DNA of 64,000 nucleotides from Flaveria trinervia (GCA_025506515.1 CM046451.1:49455645-49519644), one strand, 5' to 3'; positions 10,744-23,299 are shown, counted from the stretch's first letter. Notes: generated from the sequence alone by a model not told the origin. Translations and numbers: made by a program.

Positions 10744-13477
10744 GTTACATTTGGAAACCCAAGCCCTGCTTGTCTTGGGCTCATTAAGAGAAACAGAAGG
10801 TAATGCAACAGTAATAGATCCTATGGTTGTGCTGAGAGGATCTTGAGCTGTTGTTGATCTAGAATTCTCAATCACTTGGTCTTTCTTAGACTTCCACACC
10901 ACCTTTGGAGTGTTGGACTTGACCTTCAAAACTTCAAAAGCTTTTGGAACATTGGAAGTTTTGATGACTTAACCTTCGAAAGATTCTGCAGACACTGCAC
11001 AAGACTTTAGTGCTTCGGAAGAATTCCTTTCTTCCGAGACCAACTTCACTTCTGAAGGTAATTTTCCACTTGCATTCTTCTTAGATTTGGAGCTTCCGAA
11101 GGAAATAGACTTTCCTTCCAAAGCTTGAATCTTCTTGGAACCCTTTGAAGTCTTTGTCTTGGTCATATGGATAGTACCTTTAGGATTGTATGAACAATCC
11201 ATAGCAATGTGAGTGGTACTTTCACATATGACACATACCATTTTCTTCTTCACAAGAGTCTTCTACTGGGAACAAGACTGTTTTTGGTCACATCCCTTCT
11301 CCACCTTCATATATGTAGATGCTGAGACAGTCCTTTTAGGCTGGGAACTATTCCTGGGATTTGATGGTCCAGGTTGTGCAGTAGTGGTGCACAACAGATC
11401 AGTCTTCTTCTTGTTGCTGAGATGATTTGAACAAGAACCAGAACTCTTAGCAGAAGAGTTTTGGTTGATGTCTTCAGTCTTTACTATTTCAAACCCTCCA
11501 GAGATGAAAACTTGTTTTTACTTAGAGTCAAAAGTAACCTTGATCTCTTGAGCCTTCCTTGCTTTTCTTTTGCTTTTTCTGATCAAGTTCTTTCTCATGG
11601 ACTTGGTCATCACAGTCTTCTTTTTCTTGTCAGAAGGATAGTGGCCATTCTTAGAATCATCCTCTTCACCCTTCTCCGAGGAATTCTACACTATCTCTTC
11701 TTCATCCTCTTCATAATAGGATCTTTTAGAGGAAGCTCATCTTCACAAGTTCCACACCTAAGAGGTATTACAGAAAAGATTGTGTGGAGGAGCGATCTCA
11801 TTGGATCCCAGTCCCTTCCTATTTTGATAGCACACCTTGTTGTGTAGGGATGAGGATATCATGTTCTTGAAGGCCTTTTCTTCAAAAACACTCTTTTCTA
11901 CCCTGGCTTTGCTGATCACCAGCTCAGCCTGGCACTCAGTCAGCTTGGTTATGAGATCTTTGATCTGAGTCCTAAAATATGTGTGCTCATTTTTTAGAAC
12001 TGAAATGGTTTTCTCTAGGTCCTCAATCTTCAGTTTATAATCATTTTCAAACTTTGTAATATCAGATTTTAAAATGTTGAAGGACTCAAGATCAGATCTC
12101 ATCTCCAAGTTATAGGTACAGTATCTATTAACTTTAGCAATGCATTTAAGAGTACAGAGATGTTCTAATACCTTGGCTTCATCATGATCTATCATCAATG
12201 CTTGGTTTGGAGAAACATCTTCCACCTAAAAGCTCCAGTCAAAGCCTTCTTCTTCAACAGTAACAACAACCTGTTGCTTTGGCTTCTTATTCTGGAGAGC
12301 TTTGTCAGTGTAGTTGGGTCTGAACTGTGTTTGGCCACCACTTGTTTTAGGTGCCTTACACTCTCTTGCAAAATGGCCCATCAAGTTACAGTTGTAACAC
12401 TTGACTTTGCCTTTGTCCAGGAAAAAATTTCCACTGGTTGGATTGCTTGGAAACTTCCTTCCAGTCCTCTTATAGAACTTCTTGGCTCTGTGAGTTAGAA
12501 GAGCAATCTGCTGGACTATTTCTATGCATTCCAGATCATCTGGATAAATGCAGTCTAGGTCTTCAAGAGTGAAAAGGGAGTTGCCACACCTTTCAACAGA
12601 AGACACAAAAGCTTGAGAAGAGCTTGTCTCTTGGAATGGGCTTCCTTGAATGTAGTTATCCCAATGTGTCTATGGGAAGGTGATGAAAGGATCCTTTGGT
12701 GAGTTATCAGGGTAGCATATGAGATGATGTTGGGGTTCTATGCTATCCCTTTCAACCACGTGCAGGGCTGAACCCATTTGATTGTTGGAGTTGCCAGATG
12801 AACCTTGCATGTTCATCTCCATCTGGTAGCCACTAAGAATCCCATATAACTCTGTCAGAGTAAGAGTTTTGAGATTTTTAGTCCTCCTGATCACCACACA
12901 GTAGTGTGTCCACTACCTAGGAAGTAAGGACATGAACTTCCTTACAATATCTATGTTCTCAAGAGGAGCTCCTCTATCCACAAGGGTATCCACAAGGGTA
13001 TCCACAATCTCAACATACCTGAAGTATGACTGAGTCATGGTTTCACTAATTTTGAAGGTGAAGTTTTCAAACTGCTGCATCAGGAGATATTCTTGTTCTC
13101 CTTGGCTCACAGGAACCCTCACACATCAGTTTCAGTGCATCCCACAACTGCTTAGCTGTTTTACACTTGTTGAAACCTCTGTACACAGAGTTTAGAAGAG
13201 CAGTTTGAAGTGCTGTCATGGCTTTTCTATCAATCTCTACTCTCTTCCTATCTTTATCAGAGTAGTTAGCCACATCCTTAGGGATCATACCAGCACCAGT
13301 AGCAGAGGGGGTGCTAGGTATGAAAGGTCTATTCTCAACAGACTCCCACATTCTTGAGTCTAGAGACGTGATGAAACCTTCCATTCTCAAGCACCAGGTA
13401 TCAAAGACATCAAGAGTGGTCAATAGGGACTTGTTCATGGTTCCAGTTTCCAAATCAGTCTTGGAAATGGCTGCCAT
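10741..13477 (-). pseudogene. gag: gag of B1, two zinc knuckles
   Basis: It starts with MAAISKTDLETGTMNK at 13477, about 70 bases after the primer site. N-terminal capsid-like helices run to about 12900, with a frameshift near 13130-13070. A CCHC knuckle, CYNCNLMGHFAREC, lies near 12405-12360. An RTGRKF motif precedes it. A coiled-coil segment of roughly 100 residues follows (12180-11850). A second knuckle, CVICESTTHIAMDC, lies near 11235-11195. The tail (11180-10741) is Ser/Lys-rich and is partly encoded by TTCCGAAG-like words also found in the LTR. Stops near 12898, 12667, 12226, 11758 and 10969 break it. A 12-bp unit is duplicated near 12978-13001. Confidence 0.85.
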
Positions 13478-13547
13478 TTAAAAATTTTAGTATTTGTGTG
13501 TGTGAGGGATCTTAAGATGGTGAGATCTTATATCAAGAGCCTGGAAA

Positions 13548-13559
13548 GCTCTAATACCA
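13548..13559 (-). other. Primer-binding site of B1
   Basis: On the minus strand TGGTATTAGAGC lies two bases after the LTR end. This is the standard copia initiator-Met-tRNA site with one change. B2 keeps TGGTATCAGAGC. Confidence 0.9.
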
Positions 13560-13561
13560 AA

Positions 13562-14337
13562 TGCAGGACCGATGAAGGGGGTTACTTACAACACAACAAC
13601 ACAAAGAGGAGATTAACCAAACTTAATCAAACAGTAAGACTGGATTAACCACAAGTATGACACTATTTACACAAGTAATAAGTAAGAGACAGAACAAGAG
13701 AACACAAGTGTTTAGTTTTCAAGGATGCAGTATATTGCTTTCTCAAGTTCTATTACAAGTGTTACAAAGCATAATGGAAAGATACAAGAACAAGGAATAC
13801 TTATACTACATCCTACAACCGCCTATACTTTAAAATCCAGCTGGATACAATTGACTAGACACAAACAAAATCAATTGTAAAGTCAAAAGGCAGATTGCCT
13901 TTTGAGTAGTGACTATGACATACCATAACTCACATCCTTATCTATTACAAAAAGGATAAAGTACATGAAGTAGAAAGTTATAGACTCAAGACCTTAATGT
14001 ACAGTTACCAAAAACATCGACCTTTTCACCAACTCATGTAAGTTAGTGACTTTACGAGATGCAGCGGAAATGTGTCCAGCTTTATGGAATAGTACATCAG
14101 ATAAAGCATGTGTCAAAAGTCTTTGAAAGAAATCTGTCTTCATGAGTTGAAGCTTCGGAAGACTTTGTCTTTGAGGCTTTGGAAGACTTCATCTTTGGCT
14201 TCGAAAGATATTGGTCTTGGCTTCGAAAGATTTCACACTTAGAATATTTCAGTTGCATGTGTGAAACTTCCTAAGCATTCTTCTTCAATGCACTTGTTCA
14301 ACATGCAGGATAGACTTTGGGTGTTTGGGTTGCATCA
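13562..14337 (-). repeat. 5' LTR of B1
   Basis: 776 bp, reading TGATGCAACC to CCTGCA on the minus strand and bounded by the primer site. Its start and end match B2's LTR (59854-60700). The U3 half carries scattered CTTCGGAAG-like words (about 14150-14240). A TATA-like TAGTATAAG lies near 13797-13807. Confidence 0.82.
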
Positions 14338-15139
14338 ACCTCTTCATTAGTCTCTACACAAACCATCATTCAAACATATAATACATATCCCAGATCATTG
14401 TGTTAAAGGTAAATCTAGGAACAATAGGTCTACATCATTTTGTATAGGCTAAGAACTTTAATCAATACTTGTAATGAATGATTATAATTTATCATATTGA
14501 TGTATGCATTATTTATTAGGATAACCCTTATTTGTGTTGATTATGTATGTTTGCATGTAAAACATTATACTTGGTCAATTTGTGAAATTAACTAAGTGTA
14601 AGAAACATCTACGGATGAACGATTTTGGTTTTTCTAATGATATGTTTCATACAAAAACAATCATCTGAATATTTTCTACGGATGAAGAACAAACTTCAGA
14701 AGAACAAAGTAACTTCGGAACAACAAGATAGCTTCAGAAGAACAAAGTATCGTCGGAAGAACAAGATAGCTTCGGAAGAACAAGATAGCTTCAGAAGAAC
14801 AAATTATCTTCGAAAGAACAAACATCTATGGAAGACTATGTACCTGCGGAGTCCAAACACTGGTATTTAAATAATACAAGTGTTACAAGTCAAAAAGTCA
14901 ACAAGTCAACACGTCAACAAGACAGTTGTGCAAATCCCAAGAGATCTGGTATTTCCTTAACTGAAACACATGTGCCTATAATTATGGATCATAGTTTTCA
15001 CATCAAAAAGAACACACACGATAGGCGACGACCAACATTAGACAATCAACACAAAAATATCACATCAATTCACACAAACATAAACCCTAGCAGTCGTCAC
15101 ATCAACATCAGCATGACCAAAGCATTTATTGTTTATGAC
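14338..15139. other. Unassigned stretch between B1 and A2
   Basis: AT-rich sequence with no convincing gene. It contains the 19-bp tandem array at 14692-14824. ORFs at 14625-14870 and 14828-15244 reflect the array and chance. The CTTCGGAAG words suggest relation to a family B LTR, but no LTR ends were recognised. Confidence 0.5.
14692..14824 (+). repeat. 19-bp tandem array, seven units
   Basis: Seven consecutive 19-bp units with consensus close to AGCTTCGGAAGAACAAGAT start at 14692, 14711, 14730, 14749, 14768, 14787 and 14806. Units differ at one to five positions and keep exact spacing. A decayed eighth may follow. Confidence 0.92.
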
Positions 15140-15144
15140 ATTCT

Positions 15145-16059
15145 TGTTGGATTCTTCATGCCAAAGACACATAGAACATTAATGTGGTTAGTATGTTATG
15201 ATCCAAGTCAGGTCATACCCAATAACAAGCTTAGCAAACACTAATTAATATTTAATTGATGATATGATCATGCAATTAAATAAATACACCAATTTAGAAA
15301 ATGGGTTTTCTAAATAAGTTGCATATGAGATTGAACAATTTATAGGGATATTTTGTTCATAGGTATTGTTTGTAATGTTATTTAAGTTAGTTAAATAACA
15401 TCAAATAATAAAGGAGTGCGTGTGAGTTATACAATTAAAAGGTTAATTATATAACTCAATTAGTGACTAGTTAACATTATAAAAATGGGTGTTTAAGTTT
15501 TGGGGGGAAAACCATTTAGAAGCACATTTCGGCCGCCCCCCTTTAGGTGGGTGTGTGCTTTTTGTTTCTTGGAAAAAAAACACACTCTTAACTAGTCTAA
15601 CACTCCATCTTCTTCTCTCTCTCACATGCAAGAACCACAAGAACAAAAGTTCTCTCCAATTTTGAAGAAATACACGGCTGGAACTTGATTTTCAGCATGT
15701 TTCTTGGTGGTTTTGGTGTTCAAATCCTAGCAAGAAAGGTCTTTGCTTGATGCTTGTGGCTATGGGAGCTTGAGGACACCTCTCCTTGGTGGTTTGGTCA
15801 TTCAAGAACCTCATTCTCTTCATCAAATCATGGTTTTCAGTAGCCTTTGGAAGGTAGTTCCATGGTTTGATTTTGGTTTTTATTTCTTGTTGATAGCTAG
15901 TCCATTCACATATATTTGATCCTATGTTCTTGGATTTGTTGTTGTTATGTTATTAGCCTCAATTTTCAGAATACAAATGATAAGATTAAGGTTTTATTCC
16001 GCTGTATTTTCATGTTTAAATGGTTAAACTACTTTGACAATGGTCCAACAAACTTAAAA
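15145..16059 (+). repeat. 5' LTR of A2
   Basis: 915 bp from TGTTGG to the base before the primer-site spacer. Its two ends match the 3' copy. A TATAAAAA box lies near 15478-15485. The segment 15407-15911 is missing from the 3' LTR. Confidence 0.9.
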
Positions 16060-16060
16060 T

Positions 16061-16076
16061 TGGCTTGTAGAGCGGG
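16061..16076 (+). other. Primer-binding site of A2
   Basis: TGGCTTGTAGAGCGGG begins one base after the LTR end, the position of the A1 and A3 sites. It has diverged from them at several bases. Confidence 0.6.
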
Positions 16077-17514
16077 ATATGTGGATGACTAGCTTCATTT
16101 GTCCTTGTATAATTGGTTTTATAGGACTTTAACAACCTTTTAGGGGCTGTTTTGTGGTGTTATAATGAATCCCCAACCTTTCAAGGTTATATCTTACATG
16201 CTTGTGATTAAATCTTGAAGGAAAAATATCAAATGGTTGATTGTGTTTGTTTGGACGATGACACTAAATTCTTGGTTTTTGTTGGCTAAAAATTTAGGGT
16301 CAAATGGGGATTTATTTGGTTCTTGAATGTTGTATATGATGTTTCATATTGGTGCATAACCTAGCCTTGACCTTGTGTTGATTTGCTTTTGAATCGATGT
16401 TTGTTTTGGTTGATTTCATTTATAATGGGTTGTAACATTATTCTTTTGTGGATGTAGTTTATTTATTCATTTAATGTTGATGTAATAGATAGATTAAGCG
16501 TGTTTTCTTTTATTAGAAAAAATTGTATTGGGATATAAATTTCGTAAAAGAAGATGCACAAGTTGGAAGCACAAAGGGAAGACACAAAGAGAAGGACTTG
16601 AAGCATTTGGATGCAACTTCAAGTGGGGGTCTATGGAGATCTCATTTTTTGTGTTGTGTTCAACCTTTAGGAAAGACCAAATGACAACACTTATGATGGC
16701 AAACAAGTGTTGTCGATATAGTGGCTATGGTTATGCACATATTGTTGTTTCTTATACGCTTGTTTGATTATCCATTTTATGTTGATTTTTTGATATGTGT
16801 ATATGCTTAACAATCTTAATAAATGATGGTAACAAGCTAGATTTTCATCGTTCATAATCATTAATATGTTAATAAAAGTTATTAAAAGGATTAATGATTT
16901 CAAATAAAAGAGGTTTTATTAAAAAGAACCGTAGGGTACCATGTATTTGAAAGCATGCGAATACAAGGTACATATGTTGTTTTCATAACTAGAATTAATG
17001 AAAAATAAAATCCCTTTGGAAACAAGTTAAACACCATCCTTTTACACGACACTCGAATCACTTGAAAACTATTTGTGGGATAAAGGTCACCTAACCACTT
17101 CTAGGGAACTTGTGTGTTTGAGGTGGGCTTAACATATTTGTGGGATAAAGGTCACCTAACCACTTGTATGTGTAAACTCACACGTGTGTGTAAGTAGGAT
17201 GACTTGAATTGGAAACCATGTGCATAGGGTCACCGAAGCATGGCATACAATGGTGTTGATGGGATTTTACATGCCGACTAAACAAAAGATGTTTAACCGA
17301 TCCCATAAAGCTAGAAGTTGCAATAGGTTGCAATTGTCAAATGTGGACTACGTTGTTAATATAAATAATGGGATAAAGGTCACCTAACCATCATTTAATG
17401 TAACGTTGGATTCTAGATTTTAATTATTAATATTCTATGAGACATGAAAAGGGTATTAATAATTAAAATGTAATTTTTCAGAAATACTACTATGAACTTT
17501 GTAATTTTGTAGGA
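16077..17514 (+). other. Structured 5' leader of A2
   Basis: About 1.4 kb aligning with the A1 and A3 leaders. It holds the covarying hairpin (16683-16714), the ATGGGAT/ATCCCAT stem (17259-17306) and three copies of GATAAAGGTCACCTAACC, at 17079, 17144 and 17372. No gene is supported. Confidence 0.72.
16683..16714 (+). ncRNA. Leader hairpin (family A), compensated copy
   Basis: Arms GACAACACTTA and CAAGTGTTGTC pair over 10 bp around a 10-nt loop. Relative to A3, the fourth pair is A-T instead of C-G, which keeps the stem. Confidence 0.65.
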
Positions 17515-18400
17515 ATGGCCGCAAACCATAATGCTACCACCCCGACCTTCCGTACTCTATCACTGAGAACCATCTTAGAGAGGGATTTTCTTAACCATAA
17601 TAATTTATTTACTGGTTTTGAAACTTGAGAATTGTTCTCAAGCAAGAGAAAAAGGCCTATGTTCTTGACGATCCCATTCCTGACCAACCCAACCCCGAGG
17701 ATGTTGAGGCCTATAATGATTGGCTTCAATACACTGAGGATTCCATGCAAGTTTCCTGCCTCATGTTGGGAACTATGATAACCGAACTCCAAAAGGATTT
17801 GGAGCATCTTGGGGCATATGACATAAATACCCAGTTGAAGGAAATGTTCCTTGAACAAGCTAGGGTAGAGCACTTCGAAACAGTTCAAGCGTTTCATGCG
17901 TGTCGCATAGAAGAAACCCAATCAGTATCATCTTATGTACTTAAGATGAAAAGACACGTTGATCACCTCGAGAGGCTTAATTGTCCCGTCTCAAAAGGGC
18001 TGGCCACGGATGTGATCCTTAATAGCCTAACTAAAAGGTTTGAGATGTTCATAATGAATTACAATATGAACGGATGGGACAAGAGCATTGGTGAGCTTCA
18101 CGCAATGCTCAAAACAGCCGAGGCAGGGATGGGTAGAATGTTTCTACTGTTCTCTCGATCAATGAGGAAGGTAATAAAAAAAGGCCATTACCCGATCCCA
18201 AGGCAAATGTTGTCAAAGGAAAAGGGTACATCAAAGGTAAGGGGAAAGGAAAGGTTAAAGCGGAACCTCCAAAGCCTAACCTTAAGAAGCTTAAGGTAAC
18301 GGAGAATGATCCATGTTTTGAGTGTGGTGAGATAGGACATTGGAAAGGGAATTGTCCAACCTATCTCAAAGAGTTGAGAAACAAGAGGGATGTTGGGCAA
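17515..18400 (+). pseudogene. gag: gag of A2
   Basis: ATG at 17515 follows TTTTGTAGGA and aligns with the A1 start. A frameshift near 17618 is followed at once by a stop; an open stretch of 224 codons then starts at 17625. A second shift near 18140-18160 precedes the basic linker. The knuckle CFECGEIGHWKGNC (about 18313-18354) is complete, unlike A1. There is no stop at the gag/pol join, which supports a single original gag-pol frame for this family. Confidence 0.85.
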
Positions 18401-21400
18401 ACCTCTGGTACAAATTTCATAAATCACATTGGTTTAAATGTTAATTCTTCAAACACATGGGTATTGGATACCAGACAACGGGAGTTCAAAAGAAATATGC
18501 ACTTCAAGAAGGGAGACACAAGTCTCAACATGGACAACAGGGAAAAAGTTGATGTTGAAGCCCAAGGAGACAATATTTTTAAACTTTCAAATGGTTTGGA
18601 AGCTGTTCTTAAGAACATTTTGTATGCTCATAGTTTGACTAGGAACATAATTTATGTTTCCCGTTTAAAACAATGTGGTTATGAATTAAAGTTTGTTAAT
18701 AATGGTATTTATGTTGTATGGATGATGTATTTTATTTCAAGGCTATGCCTTTTAATAGAGTCTATGAATTGGTTCATGATAATTTATCCATTGATAACTC
18801 ACTATACCAAACAAGCTCCAAGAAACTTAAAACATGTTTAAGTGATTCTTATCTTTGGCATTATTATCTTGGTCACACAAACAAGAATTGGATTCAAACA
18901 CCTCAAACGAATGGTCTTTTGAAAACAAATGTAAATGTTTCATTTCATAAATGTGAATCTTGTTTACAAGGTTAGATGACCAAGTCACCCTTTAGTGTTA
19001 CTAACGAGAGAGCAAAAAACTTATTGGGAATCATACATTCAGATGTATGTGGTCCTTTTAAGACAATGACTAGAAATGGTGAAAGATACTTCATTACCTT
19101 TACCGACGATTATAGTCGCTATGGTTATGTGTACTTGATGACACACAAACATGAAGCTTTTGAAATGTTCAAAACTTCAAGAATAAAGTAGAAAACCAAC
19201 TCAATAAAACTATCAAAGTTCTTCGTTAAGATAGAGGAGGTGAATACCTAAGTGAGGCTTTTTAGGATCATCTAAGAAGTTGTGGGATAGTCTCACAACT
19301 TACTCCACCCTAGAACACCACAGCATAATGGTGTGTCTAAAAGAAGAAACCGAACCCTATTGGATATGGTTTGATCTATGATGGCTATAAGCTCACTACC
19401 TCTATCATTATGGGGTTTCGCATTGCTTTCCGTGGCTCGTATTTTGAATATGACCCGACCAAGAAAGTGGATTCGAAACCTTTTGAAATATGGCATGGAA
19501 GAGTTCCATTGCTATCATATTTAAAAGTTTGAGGTTATGAAGCTTATGCTAAGCTAAACACCCAAAACAAATTCAAAAGTCGATCCACTAAGTGTACATT
19601 TGTTGGATATCCTAAAGATTGTATTGGACACTACTTCTTTGATCCAACAGAGCAAAAGGTATTTATTGCTCGAAAGGCAGAGTTCTTGGAGCTAAGTTCC
19701 TTATGGAAGGAATAACGTATAGAATAATGGAATTTGATGATGATTAAGATCCACAAGCCGATACACGTCTAGTTGACACTAGCAATCAACAAGAGGTTGT
19801 TGATGATGATCAAGAGGTTGATCAATACACACAAAACGTTCGCAGATCTAGTAGTTTTAACGTTCCACCTTAAATATATGGATCTTTCATGAATGGATGC
19901 TATGTGGTCGACTCTGATGAGCCAACTACATACCATCATGCAATGTCCAATTCGGATTGTGACAAATGGCTAGAAGCCATGAACGTTGAGATGCAATCCA
20001 TGTATGACAATCAAGTTTGGGAATTGGTTGACCCTCCACTTAACTCCAAACCGGTTGAATGCAAGTGGGTTTCAAGAAGACAAACGGATATGCATGGAAA
20101 CTTGGATACTTACAAAGCAAGACTTGTAGCAAAAGGTTTCACTCAAACTCAATGGGTTCATTATGATGAAACTTTCTCGCATGTGGCAATGCCAAAGTCA
20201 ATTAGGATATTATTTGCCATAGCTGCTTATTATGACTATGAGATATGGCAAATGGATGTCAAAACCGCTTTTCTTAATGGACATCTCGAAGAGACTATCC
20301 ATATGGTTAGCCTAATGGTTTTGTTAGTCCATAACGTCCTAATAAAGTATTCAAGTTAAAGATATCAAACTATGGATTGAAACAAGCATTGAGGAGTTGG
20401 AATCAACGTTTTGATGAAGAGATCAAGAACTTTGGTTTCATCAAGAATGCGGACGGGGCTTGTGTATATAAGAAGGCTAGTAGGAGCATAATTACATTCC
20501 TCGTATTGTATGTTGATGACATACTAACTTTTGGAAATGATATTCTAACCATTGAAGGTGTTAAACCTAGCTTGGAAGTTGTTTTTCCATAAAAATCTCG
20601 GTGAAGCTGCCAATATTTTGGGAAAAAAGATCTATTGGGATAGATCGAGGCGGTTGATAGGTTTAAATCAAAGTGCATATATTAATAAAGTCTTGAAAAG
20701 GTTCAAGATGGAAAAACTCTGAGAAAGGTATGGTACCTATTCAAAGAAGGAAAATATTAAGTACATCTCAAAGTCCAAGCTCAAAGGATGAGCAAGATCG
20801 AATAAAGGACATCCGATATGCGTCTGCTATTGGATCCATCATGTACGCGATGATATGCACTAGATTGACGTGTCATGCGCATTAAGCACGACAAGCAGAT
20901 ATCAGCAGAATCCAAGTAATAGCCATTGGATGGCTATTAAAAGTATGTTGAAATACCTTAGGAGGACTAAGGAAATGATTCTAATATACGGATCTGATGA
21001 AGAGGAACTTGTTGTAAAAGGTTACATGGATGCGAGTTTCCAAACTGATCGAGATGATTCTCGATCACAATCGTGGTATGTCTTCATTATGAATGGGGTA
21101 GCATTGTCGAGTACATAATCCGAATACATAGCCGCCACATTAGCAGCTTAGGAAGCTACATGGATGAAGAAATTTATCACCGATCAAGGGGTGGTCTCTA
21201 CCATTCACGACCCCCTAGAAATCTTTTGTGATATCGTACGATTGCACAAATCAAAAAACCCTGTGCACATCAAAAGAATAGGCACATTGAGTGGAAATTC
21301 AACTACATAAGGGATGATGTTGAAAAGGGAAAGATATGTATTCGTAAAGTTCACACCAATCAATACAATGTGGATCCACTCATGAAGCTCCTTGAAAGGG

Positions 21401-21459
21401 CAAAGCATAAAAATCATACGTGTGCCTTAGGACTTCGATATTCTTGTGATTGGAATTGA
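18401..21459 (+). pseudogene. pol: pol of A2 (protease, integrase, RT, RNase H)
   Basis: The protease region reads LDTR where A1 has LDTG, so the active-site loop is damaged. Pre-integrase and integrase blocks span about 18800-19700, with IIHSD kept but the catalytic Glu codon replaced by AAA (Lys) at 19339-19341. RT follows with MDVKTAF, YGLKQA and an intact YVDD (20509-20520), then the SIMYAMI region and RNase H to the TGA at 21457-21459. Stops or shifts occur near 18715, 18974, 19189, 19263, 19700, 20290-20360, 20580, 21116 and elsewhere. It encodes no functional enzyme. Confidence 0.87.
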
Positions 21460-22218
21460 CCTGTTTAGTATTTAAAAGTTTGGAACAATGCAATATTTAA
21501 CTCTTTATATACATATGATATTTTGAGTTATATTCATTTTATCATGTAAACATCCATGAATATATTTATTATTCTAAATGTCCGTAGTCGGTCTTGTTTG
21601 TGGGAACAAATATGAACGTAAGACTATTATGAACATGGATTGGTGGATATTCAAAAGGAATGAATATAGAGTAATTGGTTGCTGCCAAAGTTCATAGATA
21701 TTTATGGAATACAAATATTGGACTGACCCGCGTCTCAAATTTAACTACATCGAATATTCTTGATTGATCATAAGTAAATTTGAGTAAAGGTTAATATCAT
21801 TTGGTATCCTCCAACCTGAGATACATATTGGGTTTTGATATTCACTAAAGTGTTATACCTTGAGCTAGTTCTTGACTGCTCTGAAACAGTGGACAATACA
21901 TGAGGCTATGTTAAGGTGTGACACGAGGTGATTGTGAGAAATGTATGTAGTCAAGATAGAATTTGTTCCTCTTATTCGTTGAGGGCAAGATGTTTAAGGC
22001 CTGATTAAGTTAAATAAAAAAGGAATGATCATTCTGTGTCCTTGGATTTAACATGACATCTATGACAAAAGGATAAATGATTGATTCACCTAAATCATTT
22101 CAAGTTGGATACTTGATGGGCATGATGTTATTGAATGGCTTTTAATCATGCGTATTAAGGGTAGTAAACCATTGTTAGGCGGTATTTACTACTTGCATCA
22201 ATCTTCTATGTATCTTGT
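21460..22218 (+). other. Post-pol UTR of A2
   Basis: Aligns with the A1 UTR over its whole length. It keeps the GGGA-loop hairpin as TTTGT-GGGA-ACAAA at 21597-21610. No gene is seen. Confidence 0.65.
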
Positions 22219-22231
22219 GCAAGGGGGAGAT
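22219..22231 (+). other. Polypurine tract of A2
   Basis: CAAGGGGGAGAT directly precedes the TGTTGG start of the 3' LTR. Confidence 0.85.
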
Positions 22232-22638
22232 TGTTGGATTCTTTATGCCCAAGACACATAGAACATTGATGTGGTAAGAACGTTATGATCCAAGTCAGTC
22301 ATACTCAATAACAAGCTTAGCAAACACCAATTAATATTTAATTGATGATATGATAATGAAATTAAATAAATACACCATTTAGAAAATGGGTTTTCTAAAT
22401 AAGTTACATATGAGATTGAACAATTTATAGGGATATTTTATTCATGGTATTATTTGTAATGTTATTTAAGTTAGTTAAATACCTTCAAATATATTTGATC
22501 CTATGTTCTTGGGATTGTTGTTGTTATGTTAATAGCCTCAATTTTCTGATTACAAATCATAAGATTAAGGTTTTATTCCACTACGTTTTCATGTTTAAAT
22601 GGTTAAACTACTTTGATAATGGTCCAACAAACAAAACA
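22232..22638 (+). repeat. 3' LTR of A2 with internal deletion
   Basis: 407 bp against 915 bp for the 5' copy. Both ends match, but about 505 bp equivalent to 15407-15911 is missing at a junction near 22490. The lost part includes the TATA region. It ends ACA before the target duplication. Confidence 0.88.
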
Positions 22639-22657
22639 ATTATTTTATTATTCACTT

Positions 22658-23299
22658 TGTTAGGACCGTGTACATATGGAGTACTAACTGACTATGCGTG
22701 AAACTGGATGAAATAGGGTGGAATCCTATTTGATAGGCAATCCAATCAGTGAGAACGCAATCCCGATCAGTCTAACGATTAAAGAAACATTAAGAATGAG
22801 TAGAAGAAGTTCAGATGCGAGCTATGAACTTGGAATAGGGTTTCTGGACACTCTGGACGACTAGGTTATGAGTATGTGTCCAACTCTCTATTTTTTCATG
22901 AATTAAGTGATATTTATAGGTTTGCAGTCTTCATTCGTGCGATTGGGGTGCGGTCGTGCGACTGACTCATGTGATTGATTCATACGCACGACTGAAGTTC
23001 ATTCATGCGATTGAGTCAATCTCATGTCTCATTCGTACGATTGATCTAGTTGTCTGGCTCAGTTGTGCGACTGGCTCATTAGCATGATGTGTCATGCTCA
23101 TGGTCCATAAGTATGCTCTATTAGCCTGAATCATCAAATAACAACTTCAAACCTATATAATAAGTTTATATATATATGAATCAGATATAAGTAAAAATCA
23201 AAACTCAAATCGTATATTATTACAATGGTTCATTACACATATGTAAGCCGTGATAGACTTTTACATTAAGTACATAAACTAGGGACATATGTATCAACA
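22658..23299 (-). repeat. 3' LTR of C1
   Basis: 642 bp reading TGTTGATACA to CCTAACA on the minus strand, next to a polypurine tract. It carries TCGTGCGACTGA-type words at about 22930-23080. A TATA box CCTATAAATA lies on the minus strand at 22911-22920. Its U5 end resembles that of C2's LTR. Confidence 0.87.

Larger units (their letters stand above)
7784..14337 (-). mobile_element. SIRE-like copia retrotransposon B1, 3' part displaced by A1
   Basis: Read on the minus strand: 5' LTR (14337-13562), primer site, two-knuckle gag, protease, integrase and RT, ending abruptly at 7784 where A1 is inserted. RNase H and the 3' end should lie beyond the left edge of the window. Gag and LTR ends match B2. 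Many stops and frameshifts show an old copy. Confidence 0.92.
15140..22643 (+). mobile_element. Ty1/copia retrotransposon A2 with target duplication
   Basis: A complete family A element: 5' LTR 15145-16059, primer site, leader, gag-pol, UTR, polypurine tract and a shortened 3' LTR 22232-22638. Flanking bases ATTCT (15140-15144) and ATTAT (22639-22643) match at four of five positions and are taken as a decayed target duplication. It carries more stops and frameshifts than A1. Confidence 0.92.

Noticed and set aside
11461..11847. Hydrophobic plus-strand ORFs at 11213-11425 and 11461-11847 that look like membrane proteins
   Set aside because: They are antisense to the charged gag and coiled-coil frame of B1; the hydrophobicity comes from complementing Lys/Glu codons.
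14625..15244. Plus-strand ORFs over the 19-bp array as a protein gene
   Set aside because: The frame shifts with each 19-bp unit; the Lys/Arg-rich product merely reflects the repeat.
22639..22657. A short host segment between A2 and C1's LTR
   Set aside because: Only 14 bp remain after the target duplication, too short to identify.
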